Below, in pieces: positions 1-7,896 of a stretch of DNA of 36,996 nt (positions are counted from its first letter, which is position 1; every line of letters starts with the position of its first letter). Position numbers and translations under genes: made by a program. The notes beneath the pieces were generated by a model. It did not search any database, was not told where the DNA came from, and was given only the letters and a program-made list of their open reading frames with translations. This stretch comes from Verrucomicrobiaceae bacterium UBA7681 (GTDB lineage: Bacteria; Verrucomicrobiota; Verrucomicrobiia; Verrucomicrobiales; Verrucomicrobiaceae), in contig DLGZ01000059.1 in NCBI GenBank assembly GCA_002482965.1, positions 135,270 to 172,265 of the forward strand. Direction: 5' to 3'.

Positions 1-166
1 AGATGCACGGCGCAAGCCTGCATCGAAGCTACCGCTTTCGCGGGGTAAAAAAAGTCTTCGTTCTGAACCCACCCTCAGGCCCGCAAAACCACACTGAGTC
101 ATCAAGAAGTGTTATCACGTACAATTGACGTGAATTCCAAGACCAACGATCATCCAAAACCACCCG
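1..166. other. Intergenic window edge, no gene seen
   Basis: I see no convincing coding region here. The only recognisable element is the 14-nt string AGCTACCGCTTTCG at 27-40, which occurs again at 19404-19417 inside a structured intergenic repeat. The left edge may therefore cut through another copy of that dispersed element. No promoter for the following gene can be defined. Confidence 0.4.
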
Positions 167-595
167 ATGAAAGCACGCGCGCATACCCTGATCTTGTTCA
201 TTCTGGCTCACGCAGCACTGCTGTTGGCCGCTGATGATCCCTCTCTTGAACGTGTTAGAAAGATCGGCGAATTTTTCTGCCAGACGTCCATCAAGGGCAC
301 GACGGAAAAACTCAAGGGCTCTAGAGACGTGCCTGATGTGGTCGTCGTCGGCCAGCAGATTCCCGATCTTCTGGCCAAGATGCGTCCGGGCCTGATCAAA
401 GGTTACAAGATCGAAGTACAGCGCGGTGAACCTGCCTCCTTTGCTGGAGAAAAGCCTGACTCAGGCGTCACTCACTCCATCACCATCCGCTGTGCCGACG
501 ATGCCATCCGCCTGCGCATGAGATACGATTCTTATCGCGATCGCTTTCACCTGGTGGGTTACACCGGGGCCGATCCCCTGAAGCCTGAGAAGTGA
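167..595 (+). CDS. Small secreted protein of unknown function
   Basis: This 142-aa protein starts with a plausible signal peptide: MKAR, a hydrophobic run (LILFILAHAALLLA), then a likely cleavage before DDPSLERV. The mature part is about 120 residues, mixed alpha/beta in character. It has no cysteine pair, metal motif or repeat that I recognise, and I cannot assign a family. The only in-frame ATG that keeps the signal peptide is at 167, and no Shine-Dalgarno sequence precedes it. The gene ends 22 nt before the lipase-maturation-factor homologue on the same strand, so the two may be co-transcribed. The export prediction is fairly safe; the function is unknown. Confidence 0.65.
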   Translation: MKARAHTLILFILAHAALLLAADDPSLERVRKIGEFFCQTSIKGTTEKLKGSRDVPDVVVVGQQIPDLLAKMRPGLIKGYKIEVQRGEPASFAGEKPDSGVTHSITIRCADDAIRLRMRYDSYRDRFHLVGYTGADPLKPEK

Positions 596-617
596 TTCGG
601 GCCGAGCAACGTGCGCC

Positions 618-2168
618 ATGAATCCCCTCCCCTGGCTAGACACCCATCGCGGACGCTACACCGTCGTCCGCTGGCTCTTCCCACGCCTGCTCGCAGGCAT
701 CTACCTCATCGCCTTCATCTCCTGGGGTCTGCAGTACGACGGACTGGTGGGCGAAAACGGCATTCTGCCTGCGAAGACCCTGCTCGAAAATGTCCACGCC
801 TATGAAGCGCGCGAGCACAAGACGCTGTTCTGGGAACTGCCCAGCATCTTCCACTGGCACTACACCGATGCCTTGGCCCACGGTGTCCTCATCACCTGCT
901 GCATACTCGCCGTGCTCGTTCTGGCAGGTGTGGCGCAGGGCCCGCTGCTCGCGCTGCTCTGGTTTGGCTATCTCTCCTTCGCCACCACCGGCGGCATCTT
1001 CATGGGCTACCAGTGGGATGCACTCCTGCTGGAGGCGGGTCTCCTCGCACTCTTCCTCGCCCCATGGCGCTTGTGGTCTTGGCGCAGTCCAACGGAGCCA
1101 CCACGCGGCTCCATCTTCCTCCTGCACTGGCTCCTCTTCCGCCTCATGTTTCTCTCCGGCTACGTGAAGATCGGCGGCGGTGATCTGCCCTGGCATGACA
1201 TGACCGCGCTGCTCTACCACTACGAGACACAGCCTCTGCCAAACGGCCTCTCATGGTTCGCCCACAATGCGCCCCGCTGGTTCCACATCGCCAGTTGCTG
1301 GATCATGTACAGCATCGAGCTCGGCCTGCCCTTCGCCATCTTCCTCGGCCGCTGGGGCCGTCTGGCCGCAGCCCTTGGCTTCCTCATCCTCATGGCCATG
1401 ATCTCCGCCACGGGGAACTACAATTTCTTCGACCTCCTCACCGCCGCGCTCGCCATCACCCTGCTGGACGACCGTTGGTTTCTCAAACCCTTACGCACTT
1501 GGCTGCGTATCGCCCCCGACTCCCCACGACCATCGTTCAAACGCTGGACTCAGTGGCCCTCGCTGGCAGCGATCCTCCCAGTGATGCTATTCACCCTGCT
1601 CGCCGCCGATTCCTTCCTCGCCGGTCGCATTCCCCAATTCAAGCAAGCACTCCCCGCCGTACTCCACGAAAAACTCGACGCCCCCATCGCCCGCACCCGC
1701 AGCTTCAATGCCTACGGCCTCTTCCAAGACATGACCGAAGAGCGCCCGGAAATCATCCTCGAAGTCAGCGACGACGGCGCACTCTTCCTCCCGTTGGAAT
1801 TCAAATACAAACCCGGCGATCCCAAGCGCCGCCCGCCCTTCATCGCCCCGCACCAGCCACGGCTGGACTGGCAGATGTGGTTCGCCGCGCTCTATCCCAA
1901 CTACGATCCGCAGCGCGATGCCAACCCCAACTCCCCCATGCACTGGTTCGGTCAGTTCTGCACCTCCCTGCTCCAGCACAAGCAGCCCGTGTGGGACCTT
2001 CTGGAGCCCCCGCCTTTCCCCATCGAAAAAATCACCCACCTCCGCGCCAAGCTCTACCGCTACCACTTCACCAGCCCGGAAGTGCGTGAAGTCTCCAAGG
2101 AATGGTGGGAACGCGAACTCATCGGCAATTTCAGCGGAACAATGTCGTTAAAGGCCTCTGGGAGATGA
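618..2168 (+). CDS. Lipase maturation factor (LMF1) family membrane protein
   Basis: This 516-aa polytopic membrane protein resembles the bacterial lipase maturation factor family, whose vertebrate member LMF1 helps fold lipases in the ER. The N-terminal two thirds hold several hydrophobic segments, including LLAGIYLIAFISW and later VLITCCILAVLVLAG and LAALLWF-like stretches. From about residue 364 the soluble C-terminal domain has the family hallmarks: FNAYGLFQDMTEERPEI, then FKYKPGDPKRRPPF, then RLDWQMWFAALYP at roughly 410-430, and finally a KLYRYHFT motif near the end. The family call is strong. The bacterial substrate is not known, and no lipase gene is adjacent. The product is probably in the inner membrane. 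The ATG at 618 has no clear ribosome-binding site. Confidence 0.88.
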   Translation: MNPLPWLDTHRGRYTVVRWLFPRLLAGIYLIAFISWGLQYDGLVGENGILPAKTLLENVHAYEAREHKTLFWELPSIFHWHYTDALAHGVLITCCILAVLVLAGVAQGPLLALLWFGYLSFATTGGIFMGYQWDALLLEAGLLALFLAPWRLWSWRSPTEPPRGSIFLLHWLLFRLMFLSGYVKIGGGDLPWHDMTALLYHYETQPLPNGLSWFAHNAPRWFHIASCWIMYSIELGLPFAIFLGRWGRLAAALGFLILMAMISATGNYNFFDLLTAALAITLLDDRWFLKPLRTWLRIAPDSPRPSFKRWTQWPSLAAILPVMLFTLLAADSFLAGRIPQFKQALPAVLHEKLDAPIARTRSFNAYGLFQDMTEERPEIILEVSDDGALFLPLEFKYKPGDPKRRPPFIAPHQPRLDWQMWFAALYPNYDPQRDANPNSPMHWFGQFCTSLLQHKQPVWDLLEPPPFPIEKITHLRAKLYRYHFTSPEVREVSKEWWERELIGNFSGTMSLKASGR

Positions 2169-2281
2169 TTCATTCGACATTCCGTCCCCAGATCAAGACA
2201 GCGTCACCGCCAATTGCTAGCCCATCGTGCGGTTAGGCATTGCACAGGAGCACGGGTTAACATAGCCTCCCTCATCCTCAT

Positions 2282-2509
2282 ATGGACGACTCTCAAGCAT
2301 CACTCGATTATCTGGAGCAGCAGATTCCCAGCCTCTCTGCGGCAGCCGTGGATGTCGCCTACTGGCAGGCTCTGGCATCAGGTCAAACGGTGCTGGTGAG
2401 TGGGGAAGGCGGGATTTATCAAGCCTTCGCTGATGGCACGCATCGGTTGGTCAAGACCACGGAAAAACCGCTCAGCGTGCCGGTTGGCACCCGGGTACGA
2501 ATCCCCTGA
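2282..2509 (+). CDS. Small protein preceding a zeta-toxin-like kinase; putative partner/antitoxin
   Basis: This 75-aa protein (MDDSQASLDYLEQQIPSL...VRIP) ends 3 nt before the zeta-like kinase start, so the two are almost certainly translated from one message. It has an amphipathic N-terminal helix region and a C-terminal half with short alternating strands (VLVSGEGGIYQAFADGTHRLVK). It carries no DNA-binding motif that I recognise. Known zeta toxins are held by epsilon antitoxins, but this protein does not look like epsilon. The partner or antitoxin role is inferred from gene order alone. It could equally be a small regulatory subunit of the kinase. No Shine-Dalgarno sequence is seen before the ATG. 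Confidence 0.6.
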   Translation: MDDSQASLDYLEQQIPSLSAAAVDVAYWQALASGQTVLVSGEGGIYQAFADGTHRLVKTTEKPLSVPVGTRVRIP

Positions 2510-2512
2510 ATC

Positions 2513-3256
2513 ATGCATCCGCCACGCCTGCGCATGTTCGCCGGGCCGAACGGCTCTGGCAAAAGCACCATCAAGGGCGTGGTTCCGGAGAGCCTGCTAG
2601 GCGTCTACTTAAATCCAGACGAGATGCAAAAGGAAGTCGAGCAGTGTGGCTTCCTGACGCTGCAAAACTACGCAGTGGAAACGTCGACAGAAGAAATTCT
2701 GGCGTTTTTTGCGCATTCCAAATTGTTACAGCGTTCGAACTTAACTGAAGAAGCGAGCCGCCTGAGCTTCGCCAACGGAAAACTGAGCTTCCATGCAGTG
2801 AGGATGAATGCCTACTTTGCTTCCGTCGCAGCAGATTTTCTGCGACGGAAGCTGTTGGAAAAGCGGGTCTCGTTTTCCTTCGAAACAGTGATGTCCTCCC
2901 CGGACAAAGTAGCCCTGCTGCAGCAGGCCCAGAAGCTCGGTTACCGGACCTATCTATACTACATTGCCACCGACGACCCGTCGATCAATGTGGCTCGCGT
3001 CAAAGCACGCGTGAGTCTGGGCGGGCATGCCGTGCCGGAAACGAAGATCGCGCAGCGCTATCAGCGTTCGCTGGATCTTCTGATGGAGGCGGTAAAATAC
3101 GCCAACCGGTCCTATCTATTCGACAATTCCCGTCATGGAGGGGAACGGTTGTGGGTGGCTGAGATCACGGATGGGCGCGACCTCGAACTGAAATGTGATC
3201 CCATGCCATTGTGGTTTCAAAAGGCGGTCTGGAGCAAGATTCAGCCTGCGGCTTGA
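2513..3256 (+). CDS. Zeta-toxin-like P-loop kinase
   Basis: This 247-aa cytoplasmic P-loop kinase has Walker A GPNGSGKST at residues 10-18. It then shows the zeta-family layout: an acidic substrate-binding segment (YLNPDEM, about 33-39), a central helical region, SFETVMSSPDKVALLQQA (about 121-138) and TYLYYIATDDPSINVARVK. The C-terminal signature is VKARVSLGGHAVP followed by IAQRYQRSL and SYLFDNS. Zeta toxins phosphorylate UDP-N-acetylglucosamine and block peptidoglycan synthesis. Many chromosomal relatives are less well characterised, so toxicity is inference. The gene follows a 75-aa protein after a 3-nt gap. Length fits single-domain relatives. The region after it is repeat-bearing non-coding DNA. 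Confidence 0.82.
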   Translation: MHPPRLRMFAGPNGSGKSTIKGVVPESLLGVYLNPDEMQKEVEQCGFLTLQNYAVETSTEEILAFFAHSKLLQRSNLTEEASRLSFANGKLSFHAVRMNAYFASVAADFLRRKLLEKRVSFSFETVMSSPDKVALLQQAQKLGYRTYLYYIATDDPSINVARVKARVSLGGHAVPETKIAQRYQRSLDLLMEAVKYANRSYLFDNSRHGGERLWVAEITDGRDLELKCDPMPLWFQKAVWSKIQPAA

Positions 3257-3355
3257 ACATCGTCCACTCCAGCCGAGCCATTCGCGCCTCCTTGCGCAAG
3301 AGCTGCCCGGCCCCTTGAGCGCTACAATGAGTCTCAAAACTACGTCTCGCTGCCC

Positions 3356-3387
3356 CATTCCGCATTCAGCATTCGACATTCTTCATT
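3356..3387 (+). repeat. Heptamer-period repeat CATTCNN, copy 1
   Basis: Four and a half tandem 7-nt units of the form CATTCNN (CATTCCG, CATTCAG, CATTCGA, CATTCTT, CATT) lie in the non-coding stretch between the zeta-like gene and tRNA-Pro. The same 7-nt period returns at 5063-5090, 7195-7233 and, degenerate, at 24972-25006, with inverted copies at 4923-4940 and 5001-5011. Confidence 0.8.
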
Positions 3388-3472
3388 GATTCCCTGCCTT
3401 TCTCCTTGCGTCTGTTCTATCCTGCGGCACTATCGCGACCCTTCGTTCGGTTTCGGATGAAGGATCAACCTT

Positions 3473-3549
3473 CGGGGCGTAGCTCAGCCTGGTAGAGCGC
3501 TTGCTTTGGGAGCAAGAAGTCGTCAGTTCGAATCTGGCCGCCCCGACCA
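3473..3549 (+). tRNA. tRNA-Pro(TGG)
   Basis: A complete 77-nt cloverleaf. The acceptor stem CGGGGCG (3473-3479) pairs with CGCCCCG (3539-3545), followed by discriminator A and an encoded CCA (3547-3549). The D arm contains AGCTCAGCCTGGTAGAGC. The anticodon stem CTTGC/GCAAG encloses the loop TTTGGGA, with anticodon TGG at 3507-3509. The T arm is GTCAG-TTCGAAT-CTGGC (3522-3538). All stems pair apart from one G-T type pair in the T stem. It lies alone, 36 nt before the YbjN-like gene. Confidence 0.97.
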
Positions 3550-3585
3550 TCTAAGATTTAAAATCTCAGATTTCATTCCCGCCGC

Positions 3586-4080
3586 ATGTCCGCCCTCTAC
3601 GCCACCACCCTGACGACCTTCAAGGAAATGGGCTGGCTCTATCGCGAAATCCCCGATCATTCCGTCATCGAGGCAGATTTTGAAGCGCACCACACCAAAA
3701 TCCCGCTGCATGTGCAGGTTTTTGGCGAGACCCACATCATCACCGTCGTCTCGAACTCCACGCAGCAGGTGCCCGCCACCCACCGCCTGCAAGTGTGCGA
3801 GCTTCTCATGCGCACGAACAAAGATCTGAACCTCGGCAATTTCGAGCTCGAATGGGAAAGCGGCCAGGTGATGTTTCGCGTCACGAATGTCTTCCCGCCG
3901 AACCGCCATGATTCACGCATCATCGCCAGCCTCGTGCATTCCGCTGTCGCGGAGATGGACCGCCTCACGCCGTTTCTCGGCGAGATCATCCGCACCCCCA
4001 AAGGCGAACTGCTACTGCTCAAGGTGTCAGACCTCATGAAACGCGAAGATTTGCTCCCGCCTGTGCCCGATGCCGAGTGA
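3586..4080 (+). CDS. YbjN-family protein
   Basis: This 164-aa soluble protein matches the YbjN/DUF1790-like fold in its pattern. The N-terminal part is a small alpha-beta unit (LYATTLTTFKEMGWLYREI). Strands follow with the family-like segments HVQVFGETHIITVVSNSTQQVP and CELLMRTNKDLNLGNFELEWESGQVMFRVTN. A helix comes after SRIIASLVHSAVAEMDRLTPFL. YbjN proteins are implicated in stress and motility regulation in enterobacteria and also form chaperone-like folds, but no enzyme activity is known. There is no signal peptide. The gene begins 36 nt after tRNA-Pro and is followed directly by the membrane protein gene, suggesting co-transcription. The family call is fairly good; the role here is unknown. 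Confidence 0.7.
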   Translation: MSALYATTLTTFKEMGWLYREIPDHSVIEADFEAHHTKIPLHVQVFGETHIITVVSNSTQQVPATHRLQVCELLMRTNKDLNLGNFELEWESGQVMFRVTNVFPPNRHDSRIIASLVHSAVAEMDRLTPFLGEIIRTPKGELLLLKVSDLMKREDLLPPVPDAE

Positions 4081-4137
4081 TTGGACGTGACACAGGCAGC
4101 CCGCCTGTGCTTTTGTGGCCTCGAACAGGCCCTCCCA

Positions 4138-4920
4138 ATGTCCGCCCGCTATACACTTCAGCAGCACCCGGCTTTCAGCGACCCGCTGTCCAAGGAGGAT
4201 CTGTACACGCTCGTATCCCGTGGCTCCCTCGCCCGTGGAGAAATGTGCATGGATGAGGCCACCGGGCACATGCACACCGTGGGCGAGCTCGTCAGCGGCA
4301 TGCGCCGTCCCACTGCCACCAGCGGCCAGTCACGGCTCACCCGCCCCGCCTACCGCGAAATCAGCCCCGACACAGAAATTCCCGACGAGCTGGAAGCCGA
4401 GGCTGAAGAAGAAGAGGAAATCGAAGAAGCCGCCCCCGCAGAGGAGGAGGAGGACGATTTCGACTACTCTGCAAGTGGCGAAATCATCCTGCACCACTCG
4501 CATCCCTCCTGGCTGGGCTACACCAAGGCGCTCTTCCTCTGCCTGCTGCTCACCGTTGCCGCCGGACTGCTGTTCGTTATCCAGCTCGAATATGCCATCA
4601 TCGCCCTGCTATGCGCCTCCTCCACACTCATAGCCATCGCCATCTCGCGTTTCTCGCATGACTACATCGTCACGCGTGAGCGCGTGGAGCTGATCTGGGG
4701 CATCATCGGTCGCAATTCCAAAGAAGCACGCATCTGCGACATCCGCAGCATCGACGTTTATGAATCGGGCATCAAAGGCATGCTCGGCCTCGGCACCATC
4801 GACTTCTCCACCGCCGCCAATGCCGGTATCGAAGTACAGTTCAAGGACCTGAAGCGCGCTCACATCGTGAAGGACCTCGTACGCAAACTGCAACGCGGCG
4901 TGGATCCCACGGATGATTGA
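4138..4920 (+). CDS. Membrane protein with GYF-like N terminus and PH-like domain
   Basis: From the ATG at 4138 this is 260 aa. An in-frame TTG at 4081, directly after the preceding stop, would add 19 residues; I prefer the ATG because MSARYTLQQHPAF begins the conserved-looking domain. Residues 1-60 resemble a GYF_2-type module (YTLQ...SKEDLYTLVSRGSLARGEMCMDE). A strongly acidic linker follows, rich in Glu (about 78-110). Then come two adjacent membrane segments (ALFLCLLLTVAAGLLFVI and AIIALLCASSTLIAIAI) and a C-terminal bacterial PH-like domain (YIVTRERVELIWGIIGRNSKEARICDIRSIDVYESG). The last part matches the DUF304/bPH2 pattern of strands after an RIG-like segment. Function is unknown. The product is probably in the inner membrane, with the acidic linker in the cytoplasm. 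Confidence 0.65.
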   Translation: MSARYTLQQHPAFSDPLSKEDLYTLVSRGSLARGEMCMDEATGHMHTVGELVSGMRRPTATSGQSRLTRPAYREISPDTEIPDELEAEAEEEEEIEEAAPAEEEEDDFDYSASGEIILHHSHPSWLGYTKALFLCLLLTVAAGLLFVIQLEYAIIALLCASSTLIAIAISRFSHDYIVTRERVELIWGIIGRNSKEARICDIRSIDVYESGIKGMLGLGTIDFSTAANAGIEVQFKDLKRAHIVKDLVRKLQRGVDPTDD

Positions 4921-4922
4921 AA

Positions 4923-4940
4923 AATGACGAATGCAGAATG
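4923..4940 (-). repeat. Inverted partner of the heptamer repeat
   Basis: AATGACGAATGCAGAATG at 4923-4940 is the exact reverse complement of 5070-5087. The pair forms an 18-bp perfect inverted repeat enclosing about 130 nt. The enclosed DNA includes a small hairpin CTGCC-GAA-GGCAG and an inverted repeat unit at 5001-5011 that contains the likely ATG of the sensor kinase (5002). Confidence 0.85.
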
Positions 4941-5001
4941 CAGAGCCGAGCGTAGCGAGACAGACTGCCGAAGGCAGCCCGAAGGGAGGCACAGCGCATC
5001 A

Positions 5002-7077
5002 ATGACGAATGATGTGTCGCCTGGCCCAAGATTGGGACGCTGGCTCTTCGTCATGGTTTCGTCATTCGTCATTCTGCATTCGTCATTCGCCGCAGGCGCT
5101 CCCCTCTCCCGCGCCATCGACATCCGCATGCTGCCCTATGAGCGCAGTTTGGAAAAGCTGCCCGTCGATCTCACCGCCACCGTAGGCTTCGTCGAAAACG
5201 GCGGCACAGCCTTTGTACAAGACGACACCGCTGGCACACACCTGCACTTCCGCCCCGCCCGCAATGATCTCCGCGTCGGCGACCATGTTCGCATCCAGGG
5301 CACCACCACTGCCGGCCTCTACTTTCCCGGCGTGGATGTTTCCAACCTGCAAATCCTCGGCCATGAGGCACCGCCCACTGCCGCGCCTGCCAGCTATGAT
5401 GATCTCGCCACAGGCCGTTTTCATTACCAGCGTGTCATCGTCGAAGGCCTTGGCCGCACTTTGACGCCGCTGGACGAAAACCGCTCGCTCCTGCGCCTCG
5501 CCATCGGCAGCCGCGTGTTGGAGGTGCGCATCGATGCGCCGCTCGAAACCGCCCCGGCGCTCATCGACGCCCGCCTCCGCATCACCGCACTCGCAGCAGG
5601 CGGCATCAATGACCGCCGCCAGCTCGTCTTCCCCTACATTCGCGTCACGGATTGGAATGATGTGGTGATCACCAAAGCGGCACCTGCTCTCACTGCACTG
5701 CCCATCACCTCCGTTGTCACGTTGCTGCAATTCGGCGCTGCGGACGAGCCCCATCATCGTGCCCGCATTCGTGGCACCGTGCTGGCGGCCTACCCCGATG
5801 GCCGTGTTTTTTTGCGCGATGCCACCCCACCTCCACCACCTCGTGAAACATCCAAGGACATACCGAAGCCGCCGCAATCGCCCTCCATCGCGATTCGCCT
5901 CACGAAGCCAGTCCATCTCACTCCGGGTCAGCGTGCCGAAATCATCGGCTTTCCCATCATGGCCGGATTCAGCGCCTCGTTAGCCGATGCACTCGTGCTT
6001 ACCACGGAGCCGGATGCATCACCCGTCGCTGCAGTTGTTTCGCTCAAGGAATTCCAAGATGGCTCGCATGACGCCGATCTCGTCCACCTCACCTCTCCGG
6101 CGGTGCTCAATGACTTCTTCCGCAGCGCAGATGGCTTCGAACTCCGCCTCACCTCCCAGGGCACGCCTCTGCGTGCATTCCTGATACAATCAGATCCACC
6201 CGAGCTCGATATCGGCACCTCCGTTGAGCTTACCGGCATCTGCCTCGTCGAGTCATCGACTGACAAAGGGTTTCGCTCTCAGGCCGAGCGCGCCTCGCTC
6301 CTGCTGCGTTCGACAGAAGACATCCAAGTGATCCATTCGGCACCGTTCTGGACCGCAGGCCGTCTCGTCATCGCCAGCAGCATCCTTGCAGGCCTCGTCC
6401 TGCTGGCGTTTATCTGGATCGCCGCGCAACGGCGGCAGATCGGCGTTCTGAGCAGCCGCATCATGCAGCAGGCCACGCTGGACGAGCGCCAGCGCATCGC
6501 GCGTGAATTTCATGACACCCTGGAGCAGGAGCTCACCGGCCTCTCGCTCCGGCTGGATGCCGCCACCACGCGACCACTCGAAGACAAAGCCCGCACACTC
6601 ATCGAAACCTCCCGCAGTCTCGTCTCCCGCATTCAAAGCGAAGCACGCAATCTCGTGGCCGATCTGCGCGACACCGAACAGCCGCCTGAACTCGCCAGCG
6701 CGCTGCGTGAAATCCAGCTCCGCATGCCACCCAATGCCCCGGCCTTGCAACTCGATCTCCACCCCATTCCACCCATCCCAGGCCCCGTGTCTCATCACCT
6801 GCGCATGATCGCCCAGGAAGCCATCACCAACGCCCTCAAGCACGCTCAGTCCACGGAGATCACCCTCCATCTCTCCGCCACCACTGAAGCGCTCACCCTC
6901 CGCATCACCGACAACGGCCAGGGCCTCGCCGCCAGTGCCGCAACCACCGGTCAGCCCGGCCACTTCGGCTGCATGGGCATCCGCGAGCGCGCCAGAAAAA
7001 TCGGTGCTGACGTCACATGGGAGAGCACGCCAGGCAAAGGAACATCCGTCAGCATTTCGTCGCCGCTCCCAAGGTGA
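5002..7077 (+). CDS. NarL-type sensor histidine kinase with large exported sensor region
   Basis: This is a membrane sensor kinase of the HisKA_3 (NarX/LiaS) type. With the ATG at 5002 it has 691 aa; ATGs at 4924 and 5053 are also in frame. The N-terminal hydrophobic stretch (LFVMVSSFVILHSSFA) acts as a signal sequence and is largely encoded by the CATTCNN repeat. The exported region to about residue 450 looks like tandem small beta-barrel (OB-like) units, for example TAFVQDDTAG...LRVGDHVRIQGTT and later ARIRGTVLAAYPDGRVFLRD. A membrane segment (LVIASSILAGLVLLAFIWIA) follows. The phospho-acceptor His is at about 504 in REFHDTLEQ, then an HATPase domain with NALKHA and GMGIRERA-like boxes ends the protein. 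Its partner is the regulator at 7244. Confidence 0.85.
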   Translation: MTNDVSPGPRLGRWLFVMVSSFVILHSSFAAGAPLSRAIDIRMLPYERSLEKLPVDLTATVGFVENGGTAFVQDDTAGTHLHFRPARNDLRVGDHVRIQGTTTAGLYFPGVDVSNLQILGHEAPPTAAPASYDDLATGRFHYQRVIVEGLGRTLTPLDENRSLLRLAIGSRVLEVRIDAPLETAPALIDARLRITALAAGGINDRRQLVFPYIRVTDWNDVVITKAAPALTALPITSVVTLLQFGAADEPHHRARIRGTVLAAYPDGRVFLRDATPPPPPRETSKDIPKPPQSPSIAIRLTKPVHLTPGQRAEIIGFPIMAGFSASLADALVLTTEPDASPVAAVVSLKEFQDGSHDADLVHLTSPAVLNDFFRSADGFELRLTSQGTPLRAFLIQSDPPELDIGTSVELTGICLVESSTDKGFRSQAERASLLLRSTEDIQVIHSAPFWTAGRLVIASSILAGLVLLAFIWIAAQRRQIGVLSSRIMQQATLDERQRIAREFHDTLEQELTGLSLRLDAATTRPLEDKARTLIETSRSLVSRIQSEARNLVADLRDTEQPPELASALREIQLRMPPNAPALQLDLHPIPPIPGPVSHHLRMIAQEAITNALKHAQSTEITLHLSATTEALTLRITDNGQGLAASAATTGQPGHFGCMGIRERARKIGADVTWESTPGKGTSVSISSPLPR
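5063..5090 (+). repeat. Heptamer-period repeat CATTCNN, copy 2 (translated)
   Basis: Four tandem units CATTCGT, CATTCTG, CATTCGT, CATTCGC. Because the period is 7 nt, 21 nt encode a 7-residue cycle. In the kinase frame this reads SFVILHSSFA, which supplies much of the hydrophobic core of its signal sequence. Confidence 0.85.
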
Positions 7078-7094
7078 CGGGGTCTCCGACCCCG
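7078..7094. repeat. REP-like palindrome copy 1
   Basis: CGGGGTCTCCGACCCCG forms a 7-bp stem with a 3-nt loop, directly after the sensor-kinase stop codon. The identical 17-nt string occurs at 28163-28179, just after the RAYT gene, and a version with one extra C lies at 27428-27445 just before it. No T-tract follows, so it is unlikely to be a simple intrinsic terminator. Confidence 0.75.
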
Positions 7095-7138
7095 CCTCTG
7101 GAATCAGTCATCCTCAGAAAACCCCGAGGCTTTGTCTG

Positions 7139-7165
7139 CGAAATAGCCACCCTGCCGAAATAGCC
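7139..7165. promoter_or_regulatory. Direct repeat CGAAATAGCC, 17-bp spacing
   Basis: Two exact copies of CGAAATAGCC start at 7139 and 7156 in the gap between the sensor kinase and its response regulator. They could form an operator for autoregulation of the regulator gene, or be chance repeats. Only the repetition is seen; function is inference. Confidence 0.25.
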
Positions 7166-7194
7166 GCGCAGCCCCTTTAGACTTGGCACCCCGT

Positions 7195-7233
7195 CATTCA
7201 TTCGTCATTCTGAATTCGTCATTCGTCATTTGC
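7195..7233 (+). repeat. Heptamer-period repeat CATTCNN, copy 3
   Basis: CATT followed by five 7-nt units (CATTCGT, CATTCTG, AATTCGT, CATTCGT, CATTTGC) ends 10 nt before the ATG of the response regulator at 7244. It occupies the position where a ribosome-binding site would be expected and contains none. Confidence 0.8.
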
Positions 7234-7243
7234 TCCCTCCCCC

Positions 7244-7858
7244 ATGATCTCCCTCCTCCTCATCGACGACCACTTTGTCGTTCGCAGCGGCCTCGTGGCC
7301 TCGCTGGAGCTTGAGGACGACTTCAAGGTCGTGGGTGAAACCGACCGTGGCGAGGACGCCTCCTCACTTTTTGCCAAGAAGCAGCCCGACGTCGTCCTCA
7401 TGGATCTGCAACTCCCCGGCATCAGCGGCATCGAGGCCACGGCGGCGCTGCTGCGTGATCATGCAAACGCCCGAGTCCTCATCTTCTCCACTTTTGCCCG
7501 CGATGACGAAATCCAGGCCGCCCTCAAAGCTGGAGCACTCGGTTATCTGCAAAAATCCTCCTCCCGCGACGATCTCCTCACTGCCATCCGCACCGTTGCC
7601 CAAGGCGAACGCAGCCTGCCAGCCGACATCGCCCAACGCCTCAAAGACCGACTCGCGGAACCGGAGATCACGCCACGCGAGCGGGAAATCCTCACCCTCG
7701 TGACTCAAGGCAACGCCAACAAAGAAATCGCCGCCACACTTGGCATCGGCGAAGACACCGTGAAGCAGCACGTCAGCCGCATTCTCATGAAGCTCAAAGT
7801 CAACGACCGCGCCCAGGCCACTGCGGAAGCGATTCGCCGAGGATTGGTGCGGGTGTAA
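7244..7858 (+). CDS. NarL/FixJ-type response regulator
   Basis: This 204-aa DNA-binding response regulator has an N-terminal receiver domain with acidic pocket D8/D9 (LLLIDDH), phospho-acceptor D54 (VVLMDLQLPG), the conserved Thr/Ser region (LIFSTFARDDE) and Lys in YLQKSSSRDDL. From about 137 comes a LuxR-type HTH (ITPREREILTLVTQGNANKEIAATLGI...VKQHVSRILMKL). It follows the HisKA_3 kinase on the same strand after a 166-nt gap of repeats, so the two surely form a pair. The gap holds a REP-like palindrome, a direct repeat and the CATTCNN array, so the regulator may have its own promoter. Target genes are unknown. The next genes on this strand encode an exported haem protein. Confidence 0.92.
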   Translation: MISLLLIDDHFVVRSGLVASLELEDDFKVVGETDRGEDASSLFAKKQPDVVLMDLQLPGISGIEATAALLRDHANARVLIFSTFARDDEIQAALKAGALGYLQKSSSRDDLLTAIRTVAQGERSLPADIAQRLKDRLAEPEITPREREILTLVTQGNANKEIAATLGIGEDTVKQHVSRILMKLKVNDRAQATAEAIRRGLVRV

Positions 7859-7896
7859 TGAATTGAACCCTGCGGGCTTCCTCTAACTCAGGCAGG

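Noticed and set aside
3257..3472. A promoter for tRNA-Pro
   Set aside because: I could not find a convincing -35/-10 pair with normal spacing in the stretch before the tRNA.
3552..3570. Short A/T-rich palindrome AGATTT-A-AAATCT after tRNA-Pro as terminator
   Set aside because: The stem is weak, the loop is 1 nt and no real T-tract follows. Its placement directly before the YbjN-like gene makes termination doubtful.
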